This document shows, one piece after another, positions 1 through 6,111 of a stretch of 31,337 bases of DNA. The translations under genes and the position numbers were made by a program. The first letter of the stretch is position 1. Every line of letters starts with the position of its first letter. The notes beneath the pieces were generated by a model that did no database searches, was not told the DNA's origin, and was given only the letters and a program-made list of their open reading frames with translations. This DNA comes from SIG565 sp045594065 (GTDB lineage Bacteria > Bacillota > Clostridia > Oscillospirales > Acutalibacteraceae), in assembly GCA_045594065.1 (NCBI GenBank), contig JAZNXU010000053.1, positions 1 to 31,337 of the forward strand, written 5' to 3'.

Positions 1-44
1 AAAGTGGGGCAAAATATTAAAATATTTTTCCGTTTCTGGGCCAT
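1..44 (-). CDS. 5' end of a further gene in the polysaccharide operon (partial)
   Basis: Only the first 14 codons are inside the window (protein begins MAQKRKNILIFCPT). The ATG at 44-42 has a GGAG ribosome site at 53-56, directly next to the stop codon of the upstream glycosylphosphotransferase gene, so the two are co-transcribed. A basic start followed by a short hydrophobic strand is common at the N-terminus of GT-B glycosyltransferases, which often follow a priming transferase. That assignment is a guess from context; the visible codons alone do not identify a family. Confidence 0.55.
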   Translation of the reverse strand, partial: MAQKRKNILIFCPT

Positions 45-56
45 CTGAAATGCTCC

Positions 57-1454
57 TTAGTTTTTATTTTTATGAGTTTCTTCTATAAGCTCCTGAACGC
101 GCTTTTCATTTTCTTTCGCCTTGTCTATACCCTCGGTACTATCCTTGCTGAACATAATTCTGATAGTTGTCAGAATAAGCTTAATATCAAGCAAAAGTGA
201 ATAGTTCTCAATATACAATAAATCCAAGCGCAATTTATCGTAGGCGCCTGTGTTATACTTTCCGTAAATCTGGGCATAGCCTGTAAGTCCGCCCTTAACC
301 TTTAAGCGGAAGCTGAATTCGGGTATTTCTTTGCAGAATTCATCAATAAATGTTTTTCTTTCAGGGCGAGGTCCTACAACGCTCATATCACCTTTGAGAA
401 TATTAAGTATCTGCGGTAATTCATCAAGACGTGTGGCACGAATAAATCTTCCTACCTTTGTAATACGCGGGTCATTATCATCCGCTAAAACGGCACCGCT
501 GTATTTTTCAGCGTCGACAATCATACTTCTAAACTTAAGAATTCCAAACTCTTTTCCGCCGATTGTAACGCGGTCTTGCTTGTAAAATACAGGTCCGCCG
601 TCTTCAATTTTAATGGCAAGCGCCACAAAAAGCATAATGGGAGCTGCAGGTATCATTACAATCAAGCAGATAATAATATCAAGTAAGCGCTTAAGCGCTC
701 TTTGAACAATATTAAGTCCCGTACCCTTTACCAAAAAGATAGGTGTATCAAATAAGCTAACATCCTTTGCACCGCGCATAATAACATCGGTGATTTTTGG
801 AACAACATAGCTTCTTATTTGATTCTCATAACAGAATTTCAAAATATCATTTCTAACCTGCGCAGTAACATCGTTAATTACAACCGCAGGGTACTTTAAG
901 ATTTCTTGGCAAATTGTTTCAAAATCCTCTTCGGCAGAAATCAATTTTTCAATATGGTACTTGTCCCATCTGGAATCGATTTTTATTTTAAGACCCAGCG
1001 CTGTATCGGTTCCGAAAATCATAAGCATTTTATACGGGGCATAAATATGTTGGTAAATATATGTGTATAAAAATACAAAAAATGTGCTAAGAATCACATC
1101 TGCCACTAAAAGAAGCAGCATCGGCACAGGGCTTATTATATTATTTTCAATCAGGCACAACTGGAAATAGGTTACAAAGTTGACAATTAAGCTTGCAATC
1201 CACTGAGCCAAGGCTAAATCCAAACGGCGCAAATCACCGAATTTAAATCCGTCCATATTAGCAAATGTGAAAAAGGTGATTACGGCATAAACACCCATAA
1301 GAACATATTTTCCCTTATATTCAAAAAGACCTGTTTCGCCGTATCCGAAACGCCAGAACAAATAATATACCAAAGAAAGAACAATAACTTCAAAAATCGA
1401 TTCCAGCAATCGAGAAAGACCTTTTGTGCTTTCCCGTCTTGTTTTATTTTTCAT
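57..1454 (-). CDS. Polyprenyl glycosylphosphotransferase (priming sugar transferase for exopolysaccharide)
   Basis: A 465-residue integral membrane enzyme of the WbaP/EpsL type, which moves a sugar-1-phosphate from a nucleotide sugar to undecaprenyl phosphate and so starts assembly of a capsule or exopolysaccharide repeat unit. Four hydrophobic segments occupy about residues 15-130. A Rossmann-like region follows (LMIFGTDTALGLKI, about 143-156), then a further membrane-associated helix (about 258-282). The C-terminal bacterial sugar-transferase domain follows, with the family signatures FYKQDRVTIGGKEFGILKFR and, downstream, TRLDELPQILNILKGDMS followed by VVGPRPER. The length is normal for two-domain members. 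The ribosome site AGGAG lies about 12 nt before the ATG, a little far. The next gene begins 12 nt after the stop. The sugar specificity cannot be read from the sequence. Confidence 0.94.
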   Translation of the reverse strand: MKNKTRRESTKGLSRLLESIFEVIVLSLVYYLFWRFGYGETGLFEYKGKYVLMGVYAVITFFTFANMDGFKFGDLRRLDLALAQWIASLIVNFVTYFQLCLIENNIISPVPMLLLLVADVILSTFFVFLYTYIYQHIYAPYKMLMIFGTDTALGLKIKIDSRWDKYHIEKLISAEEDFETICQEILKYPAVVINDVTAQVRNDILKFCYENQIRSYVVPKITDVIMRGAKDVSLFDTPIFLVKGTGLNIVQRALKRLLDIIICLIVMIPAAPIMLFVALAIKIEDGGPVFYKQDRVTIGGKEFGILKFRSMIVDAEKYSGAVLADDNDPRITKVGRFIRATRLDELPQILNILKGDMSVVGPRPERKTFIDEFCKEIPEFSFRLKVKGGLTGYAQIYGKYNTGAYDKLRLDLLYIENYSLLLDIKLILTTIRIMFSKDSTEGIDKAKENEKRVQELIEETHKNKN

Positions 1455-1542
1455 TCTTTAAACAAACTCCTTTAAACGCAATCAATTAAAGCGTTGAAGC
1501 GCTTTTTTGGGCAAGGCATAGTACCCCATATATACTACATAC

Positions 1543-1571
1543 ATTGTAACACGGTATCAAAGAAAAAACAA
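1543..1571 (-). promoter_or_regulatory. Putative sigma-A promoter of the glycosylphosphotransferase operon
   Basis: On the minus strand the hexamers are TTGTTT (1571-1566) and TACAAT (1548-1543), separated by 17 nt. Transcription would start near 1536, giving a leader of about 80 nt. The leader contains a 6-bp hairpin (AAAGCG/CGCTTT at 1488-1493 and 1500-1505), which could be regulatory or incidental. Apart from this and the palindrome starting at 1773, I see nothing in the AT-rich stretch 1572-1772. Confidence 0.45.
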
Positions 1572-1772
1572 GCCTATTTTTCGACATACTTCTTACCGTT
1601 AAATATTAAATATATAGTTATTTTTCCTAATTATTAAGCAATAACACACTGTTTCCTTTTTTCTCAACTTGTTATCTCAGTTTTAATATTGATAAGGCAA
1701 TAAACCGCACCTTGGATGAAGTTACATAATAAACAATTCAAATGAAGTGATTTTCACCCCGCTGTTTAAATT

Positions 1773-1821
1773 TTGCAAATAAAAATATATATTATTTTAT
1801 AATATATATTTTTATTTGCAA
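1773..1821. repeat. 49-nt near-perfect AT-rich palindrome upstream of the Abi unit
   Basis: Positions 1773-1793 and 1801-1821 are perfect 21-nt inverted complements beginning TTGCAAATAAAAA. Two more A-T pairs extend the stem inward, leaving a TTT loop. It ends 9 nt before the -35 box of the promoter at 1831. It could act as a weak terminator insulating the island, a cruciform, or a binding site. The 15-nt word TTTTGCAAATAAAAA at its left end (1771-1785) recurs in direct orientation at 3003-3017, on the other side of the Abi gene. Confidence 0.85.
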
Positions 1822-1830
1822 TCGAAATTC

Positions 1831-1859
1831 TTGACAAATTTGGATTTAAAGTGTATAAT
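1831..1859 (+). promoter_or_regulatory. Perfect consensus sigma-A promoter of the Abi unit
   Basis: TTGACA at 1831-1836 and TATAAT at 1854-1859 are separated by exactly 17 nt. Transcription should start near 1866, a few nucleotides before the C-run of the structured leader RNA. A fully consensus promoter suggests abundant constitutive transcription of that RNA. Confidence 0.88.
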
Positions 1860-1865
1860 ATAGTT

Positions 1866-1935
1866 AACTTCTCCCCCCAGGCCTCTGTACCCTTACCGTG
1901 GGTATACCGCACACTTGGGGGGCGTTCTGTTTTTA
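1866..1935 (+). ncRNA. Candidate small structured RNA with terminator-like 3' end, upstream of the Abi gene
   Basis: About 70 nt run from the predicted start of the consensus promoter to a T-rich stretch just before the Abi ribosome site. An outer stem pairs the C-run 1873-1878 plus AGG (1879-1881) with CTT plus the G-run (1914-1922), about 9 bp including one G-U. Inside it, TACCC (1888-1892) pairs with GGGTA (1900-1904) around the 7-nt loop TTACCGT. The G-run is followed by CGTTCTGTTTTT (1923-1934), resembling an intrinsic terminator. The order promoter, RNA, leaky terminator, gene is that of type III toxin-antitoxin loci. An RNA motif named abiF has been reported next to Abi-family genes, and this may be a member, but I could not compare it. 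A plain cis-acting leader remains possible. Confidence 0.6.
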
Positions 1936-1946
1936 AGGAGAAAACT

Positions 1947-2828
1947 ATGGCAGACAAGGCTTTTACTACCGTCGAACAACAAATCGCTTTATTAAAATCC
2001 CGCGGTCTCTCGATACCGAACGAGGAGAAAGCAGCGGCTTTTTTAACAAGGAATAACTACTACCGTGTCAGCGGTTACTCATTGACTCTTCGCTCACACG
2101 ATGTTTTCTTTCCGTCAACGACCTTTCAAAATATAATTGATATTTACGAATTCGACCATATATTTCGCCACATTTTACTTAAATACATAGAAATAATTGA
2201 AGTTACCGTGAAATCTATATATTCATATGAGTTTACTAAGCTTCACGGTCCTACAGGATATAGAATCTCCACATATTTTTCAAATCTCAGAGAGTATGTA
2301 CGAATAATCGATAAAGCTGAGGAGCAAAAGGAAAGACGTCATTCTCACGAAGCATATTTAAAGCATTTTATTGACGATTTAAATCAGGATGTGCCGCTTT
2401 GGGCTTATGTTGAATTACTAACAATTTCTGACATATCCTGTTTGTACTCAATTTCAGAAGAGAATATAAAAGCCGCTGTTGCTTCAACCTTAGGACTTAA
2501 TCACACACGCGGTCCGGAACTTGTAGGCAAATTTATGCACAGTATGACGATTATCAGAAATCTTTGCGCACACGGCAGCCGCATATATAACCGACTGTTC
2601 GAACAAAAGCCGTCATTAAACAGAAGAGAATTCAGGTTATTACGCGACCTCCCCGATGGCACAAAAGACAACTCCCATTTATTTGGCTTTATTCTGATTA
2701 TGAAAAAATTACTCAAGCCAAATGAATTTTCTTCTATGAAAAATGAAATTGTAAAATTAAAAAACAAATATCCCTTTGTTGATATGAAGCATTACGGCTT
2801 CTGTGACAATTGGCAAGAAGTGCTGTAA
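1947..2828 (+). CDS. Abi-family (AbiD/AbiF-like) HEPN protein, putative abortive-infection RNase
   Basis: The start ATG at 1947 is chosen because AAGGAG lies at 1935-1940. The open frame extends upstream to 1851, but that part overlaps the promoter and the structured leader. The 293-residue product shows the Abi_2 family pattern: an N-terminal segment with NNYYRVSGYS, a middle helix rich in acidic residues (IYEFDHIFRHILLKYIEIIE), and a C-terminal RNLCAHGSRIYNR. The last contains the HEPN ribonuclease motif R-x4-H at about residues 204-209. Members of this family act in phage-triggered growth arrest, probably by cutting RNA; that is family knowledge and has not been shown for this protein. No phage or transposase genes lie nearby. 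Structured RNAs flank it on both sides and a terminator ends the unit at 2935. Confidence 0.9.
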   Translation: MADKAFTTVEQQIALLKSRGLSIPNEEKAAAFLTRNNYYRVSGYSLTLRSHDVFFPSTTFQNIIDIYEFDHIFRHILLKYIEIIEVTVKSIYSYEFTKLHGPTGYRISTYFSNLREYVRIIDKAEEQKERRHSHEAYLKHFIDDLNQDVPLWAYVELLTISDISCLYSISEENIKAAVASTLGLNHTRGPELVGKFMHSMTIIRNLCAHGSRIYNRLFEQKPSLNRREFRLLRDLPDGTKDNSHLFGFILIMKKLLKPNEFSSMKNEIVKLKNKYPFVDMKHYGFCDNWQEVL

Positions 2829-2864
2829 TTTTTTGCAGATATTTGAATATACTAACATTGACAG

Positions 2865-2910
2865 CTCCCACGAGCTTCTAAAGAGCGCAATACTGTGGGC
2901 GGTCTGATAG
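2865..2910 (+). ncRNA. Second candidate structured RNA element, 3' of the Abi gene
   Basis: Just after the Abi stop codon, CCCAC (2867-2871) can pair with GTGGG (2895-2899), enclosing a small hairpin of GCTT (2874-2877) with GAGC (2883-2886, one G-U pair). The element runs directly into the intrinsic terminator at 2911. A TATACT hexamer at 2848-2853 could serve as a -10 box, but no convincing -35 is seen, so it may be only the 3' UTR of the Abi mRNA. Confidence 0.4.
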
Positions 2911-2935
2911 CGGAGATAGCAATATCTCCGTTTTT
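2911..2935 (+). terminator. Intrinsic terminator of the Abi unit
   Basis: The perfect 8-bp stem CGGAGATA/TATCTCCG (2911-2918 and 2923-2930) is closed by a GCAA tetraloop (GNRA type) and followed by five T residues. Confidence 0.93.
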
Positions 2936-3013
2936 CATTTTAATAATAGTGAACAAAGCGGCGGAAACCTCTGCTGTTGCTTTTAAGGCTATACGAACTT
3001 ATTTTTGCAAATA

Positions 3014-3050
3014 AAAAAAGGTTGCTCCGCGATAATTCGGAACAACCAAC
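3014..3050 (-). ncRNA. Very short minus-strand transcription unit consisting of a terminator hairpin
   Basis: On the minus strand a good promoter (3085-3057) would start transcription near 3050. Within a few nucleotides the transcript enters a hairpin pairing 3047-3038 with 3029-3020 (nine pairs, one mismatch), followed by seven T residues. The product would be only about 40 nt. It may be a tiny stable RNA, a relic of a longer unit, or a terminator for longer transcripts from the right. No protein could be encoded. Confidence 0.45.
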
Positions 3051-3056
3051 AAGATA

Positions 3057-3085
3057 ATTATATCAAAATTTTTCTTTGCAGTCAA
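3057..3085 (-). promoter_or_regulatory. Near-consensus minus-strand promoter
   Basis: TTGACT (3085-3080) and TATAAT (3062-3057) on the minus strand have a 17-nt spacer. It points toward the hairpin at 3047-3020, with no gene in between. Confidence 0.65.
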
Positions 3086-3180
3086 TGTTTTTCGCGCCCG
3101 CGCGACGCATTTCTGCATTTAGCATAATTACGGCTTTTTAATTTTGTGTAACATTGCGAATAGAAATTCCGCAAAAAATA

Positions 3181-3189
3181 TGGTATATT
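3181..3189 (+). promoter_or_regulatory. Extended -10 promoter of the long noncoding RNA
   Basis: TGGTATATT gives an extended -10 (TGn plus TATATT at 3184-3189). No good -35 hexamer is found at 16-18 nt; TTGCGA at 3154-3159 is too far. Transcription would begin near 3195. Confidence 0.5.
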
Positions 3190-3194
3190 AAAGA

Positions 3195-3558
3195 CACAGA
3201 AAGGAAAGGGTGATACCCGATGTTCCGTTAAGTACTCTTAGAACTCAAAAGTCAAAAAGGTAATAAAAACTTAATACATAAAACACCTAAAACGGTGCAT
3301 AAACAGCCTTTAGCGGATGAGTGAATAAGAGTTTTATATAAAGCCTTCAAAAAGAATTCGGCGCTTAAGAGAAACCCGCTTTACGGGAAAAGCAATAGAG
3401 CTAAACTAAGTGACAGTGAATTAAAAAAGAAAAACGGAGGCAGAAAAATCTAAGAATTGAGAGGTACAATAAAAAGATGCTAGATATCAAGAGTGAGCAA
3501 AAATAGCCCTTGACCAAGAGTAAGTGTAAAGGAACTTCGGTCAAGGGCTATTTTTTTT
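3195..3558 (+). ncRNA. Unidentified structured noncoding RNA, about 360 nt, with strong intrinsic terminator
   Basis: There is no open reading frame of useful length in this plus-strand stretch, but several local helices can be seen. GGGT/ACCC pairs at 3208-3218. GTTC (3222-3225) pairs with GAAC (3241-3244), enclosing TAAG/CTTA (3229-3232 and 3237-3240). CACC/GGTG pairs at 3284-3297. GCTT (3363-3366) pairs with AAGC (3390-3393), enclosing CCCG/CGGG (3375-3378 and 3384-3387). The 3' end is a 12-bp stem (TAGCCCTTGACC at 3504-3515 with its complement at 3539-3550) followed by eight T residues. Loops are A-rich, as in large structured RNAs. It is not recognisable by eye as RNase P, tmRNA, SRP or 6S RNA. 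Large Clostridia classes such as the raiA motif should be tested. luxS downstream has its own promoter, so this is probably a free-standing RNA. Confidence 0.7.
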
Positions 3559-3599
3559 GCTCTTTTTTTGAATATAGCAAATAATCTGCCCTACTTCTA

Positions 3600-3629
3600 T
3601 TGACAATTAATCGCTCGTTGCGGTATCAT
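3600..3629 (+). promoter_or_regulatory. luxS promoter
   Basis: TTGACA (3600-3605) and TATCAT (3624-3629) are separated by 18 nt and lie 26 nt before the luxS start codon, just after the terminator of the preceding RNA. Confidence 0.75.
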
Positions 3630-3655
3630 AATAAAAAACACGGCGGAGGCATATT

Positions 3656-4123
3656 ATGAACAAAATTGAAAGCTTTAGGATAAATCATCTAACACTTGAG
3701 GCAGGGCTTTATGTTTCGCGGCGCGATAAAAAGGGCGACTGCACAATAACCACCTTTGATATGCGTATTACCGCCCCCAACCGCGAGCCTGTTATTGATA
3801 TGCCGGCACTTCATACAATAGAGCACCTGTGCGCTACATTTTTGAGAAACTCGCGCGAGTGCGAAAACATTGTTTATTTTGGACCGATGGGCTGCCGAAC
3901 GGGCTGTTACATTGTAATGTTCGGCGACCTTGAGAGTGAAGATATTTATGATTTAGTAATTGAGATGTGCGATTTCGTACTTGATTTTAAGGGCGAAATT
4001 CCAGGTGCCCGCCCTGCTGAGTGCGGCAACTATTCAGAGCAAAATCTCGCAATGGCAAAATACTATATTAGGAAATATAAAAAGGCTTTACAGGAAAATA
4101 AAAATTTCGTTTATAAAGATTAA
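3656..4123 (+). CDS. luxS: S-ribosylhomocysteine lyase (autoinducer-2 synthesis)
   Basis: LuxS splits S-ribosylhomocysteine into homocysteine and DPD, the precursor of autoinducer-2, within the activated methyl cycle. The 155-residue length is typical. The metal site HTIEH (H53, H57) and the later cysteine in GARPAECGNY (C123) are present, as are the catalytic E56 and C84 (in CRTGCY). GGAGG at 3645-3649 precedes the ATG. The gene stands alone between its own promoter and terminator. No Pfs nucleosidase gene is in the window. The protein is cytosolic and acts as a homodimer in known relatives. Confidence 0.98.
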   Translation: MNKIESFRINHLTLEAGLYVSRRDKKGDCTITTFDMRITAPNREPVIDMPALHTIEHLCATFLRNSRECENIVYFGPMGCRTGCYIVMFGDLESEDIYDLVIEMCDFVLDFKGEIPGARPAECGNYSEQNLAMAKYYIRKYKKALQENKNFVYKD

Positions 4124-4148
4124 AGAGGAGCGTTTGCTCCTCTTTTTT
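4122..4148 (+). terminator. luxS terminator
   Basis: AGAGGAGC (4124-4131) pairs with GCTCCTCT (4136-4143) around GTTT, followed by a T-run. The stem begins inside the luxS stop codon. The A residues on the left give weaker bidirectional capacity toward the convergent ZIP gene. Confidence 0.92.
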
Positions 4149-4154
4149 GTGTAT

Positions 4155-4907
4155 TTATCCAAGTAGCACATCACTTATAAGCATTACCGAGAAGCCGACA
4201 AGTAAGGCATAGGTGGCTGCCCTTTGTGCGCCGTGGGCGTGGGTTTCGGGTATCATTTCATCACTTATAACATAAAGCATTGTACCGCCCGCAAAGCTGA
4301 GGGCAAACGGCAAAATAAAGGTTGCCACACTCACTGCAAAATAGCCTATAAGTGTGCCGATAACCTCAACAACACCAGTGGCGGCGGCACACAAGAATGT
4401 CTTTTTAGGGCTTACGCCTGCCGCTAACATCGGACCTATTATAACCATACCCTCAGGGATATTTTGCAGCGCTATGCCGCCCGCGATGAGCAGTGCCTGA
4501 GTGCTGTCGCCCGAGCCAAAGCCTACGCCTGCAGCGATACCCTCGGGCAAATTGTGTATGGCAATTGCTGTTACAAACAGCAGCACACGGCTTAAACCCG
4601 TATCGGCGTGCTGTTCGGTATTCGGACCGACAAGTCTGTGCAGGTGGGGTACGAGCTTATCTATTAAGTTAAGACAAAGTGCTCCCGCAAAAATGCCCGC
4701 AACGGTAATTAAAAGCCCGTATTTTCCGCCGTAATCAAGCGACGGTAAAATAAGCCCCAGCACCGAAGCCGCCAACATTACGCCCGCCGCAAAGGACAAA
4801 ACAATATCGGAAAACCTATGTGAAATCTTTTTAAAAGCAAAACCTATAATTGAGCCTATAAGGGTTGCTCCACCAACACCTAAGGCTGTAAGTAATACCT
4901 GTTGCAT
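4155..4907 (-). CDS. ZIP-family divalent metal transporter
   Basis: A 250-residue inner-membrane protein with about eight hydrophobic helices and the ZIP signatures in the fourth and fifth: IAIHNLPEGIA and IALQNIPEGMV. These helices form the binuclear metal site in known ZIP transporters, which import zinc, iron or related ions. The second motif has Gln where many family members have His, so the second metal site may differ. A short His-containing loop (HLHRLVGPNTEQHAD) precedes the conserved region. The ribosome site AGGAG lies before the ATG. It follows the ABC-2 operon by 54 nt on the same strand without an evident terminator, so it may be read through. The substrate cannot be determined from sequence alone. 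Confidence 0.93.
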   Translation of the reverse strand: MQQVLLTALGVGGATLIGSIIGFAFKKISHRFSDIVLSFAAGVMLAASVLGLILPSLDYGGKYGLLITVAGIFAGALCLNLIDKLVPHLHRLVGPNTEQHADTGLSRVLLFVTAIAIHNLPEGIAAGVGFGSGDSTQALLIAGGIALQNIPEGMVIIGPMLAAGVSPKKTFLCAAATGVVEVIGTLIGYFAVSVATFILPFALSFAGGTMLYVISDEMIPETHAHGAQRAATYALLVGFSVMLISDVLLG

Positions 4908-4961
4908 TTAATTCTCCTATAACTTTTAATTATGTTAACCAAAGCATTTAAACCCGTCACA

Positions 4962-6107
4962 CTAAGTATAGCGTAATTTAACTCTCTTTAATCGGTCAAT
5001 AACAAGGCAGAGTGCCGCGCCTACTACCGAATATACAGCCATATATAGCAAATATCGGCTATCATAGGCGGCATTTACATAGTATGTCGGTGGGAATAAC
5101 AGCTGAACGCCTATTAGCACTCTGAAATCAAAGAAAACGGGACACACCGCTATCATAACCACCGTAAGCAGCGGAATCACCGAGCCGTACAGCCTTATAC
5201 TGCCGAAAATCTGCTTTAAAATTAGGCAAAACACCGCTGAGCTTGCCGAATAGAGAATAATGCTAATTATCTCCATAAGCAGTGAAGACGCGAGTCCCGC
5301 GGTATACAGCGAAATAAGCGCCACTGCCGCAACATTCAGCACCGCTATTACAAGGCAGGCAAATGCCACATATATTCTGTTAGCTTGCGGCACCCAAGAG
5401 AATGTGCCCGAGCGCTCATCCTGCATATAATACATTGCGGCAGCCATACCGCAAAGCAGAACTATAATACTCAGCAAGCCCCTTATGGGCGAGGTCAGGT
5501 AGCTTTCCCCTGCCCCGCTGTGAGGCTCTGCGGCAGTGTCGTGATTACCGAACACGAAAAGCTCCTCGTCGATGCTGAGATTATCATAATACTGCATTAA
5601 TTCACTATCTGTCAAGGAATCTAAAGCCGAAGAATTAGTCCTTGCAAAATCGATATACTTAGCCTTGGCGTTGTATTTATAGAGCGCCGCAGTAAGCTTT
5701 TCGTGCGAAAGCCGCAGAAATACCGTCTGTTCGCGGGCAACAACCCTCACCGCGCTCTCCCCGTTGCCTGTAACAAATTCGTTTACCTTTTGCTGCATAT
5801 TGGCGGGGAATATCCAAGCCTCATCCGCCTGCCCCGTTTTCACGGCTTCTACCGCCGCTCTCGGGGAAAGTGCCTTAGAAAAATGCACAATGGACTCTTC
5901 GCTTAGTAATTCTTCTACAACAGCAGATGATACAGCATCTGTAGCATCGGTTTGGGCTAAAACGATGTGCAGAAAGCCACTGTCCTGACGGGATACGATG
6001 CTGTACGCCAAAACCGACACGGGTATCAGCACAAGCAGCACAACAAATGCTGCCTTTTTATAAAGCCGCTTGTTAAGCATTAAAAACCACTTTAATAATT
6101 TTCGCAT
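4962..6107 (-). CDS. ABC-2 type permease subunit (second of pair)
   Basis: A 381-residue membrane protein. The chosen start is the ATG at 6107, preceded by a GGGGG ribosome site overlapping the end of the upstream permease; the open frame reaches 6152, but that part overlaps the neighbour's coding end. Topology is that of ABC-2 exporters (DUF3533/YhgE-like): one N-terminal helix (about residues 17-36), an extracellular region to about residue 205, then about five or six helices. Together with the ATPase at 7343-8011 and the permease at 6112-7341 it should form a heterodimeric exporter. The cargo is unknown; no peptide, bacteriocin or drug-resistance marker gene lies next to it. Confidence 0.85.
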   Translation of the reverse strand: MRKLLKWFLMLNKRLYKKAAFVVLLVLIPVSVLAYSIVSRQDSGFLHIVLAQTDATDAVSSAVVEELLSEESIVHFSKALSPRAAVEAVKTGQADEAWIFPANMQQKVNEFVTGNGESAVRVVAREQTVFLRLSHEKLTAALYKYNAKAKYIDFARTNSSALDSLTDSELMQYYDNLSIDEELFVFGNHDTAAEPHSGAGESYLTSPIRGLLSIIVLLCGMAAAMYYMQDERSGTFSWVPQANRIYVAFACLVIAVLNVAAVALISLYTAGLASSLLMEIISIILYSASSAVFCLILKQIFGSIRLYGSVIPLLTVVMIAVCPVFFDFRVLIGVQLLFPPTYYVNAAYDSRYLLYMAVYSVVGAALCLVIDRLKRVKLRYT

Positions 6108-6111
6108 AGCA

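Noticed and set aside
1851..1946. N-terminal extension of the Abi protein (32 codons upstream of the chosen start)
   Set aside because: These codons overlap the promoter -10 box and the structured leader; the ATG at 1947 has a perfect ribosome site and gives the normal family start.
3195..3558. Hammerhead-ribozyme-like words (GGATGAG ... GAAAC) in the long RNA
   Set aside because: The conserved CUGANGA core is not present and the required three-stem arrangement cannot be drawn.
3195..3655. SAM or SAH riboswitch controlling luxS
   Set aside because: None of the conserved riboswitch core words are seen, and luxS has its own promoter after the RNA's strong terminator.
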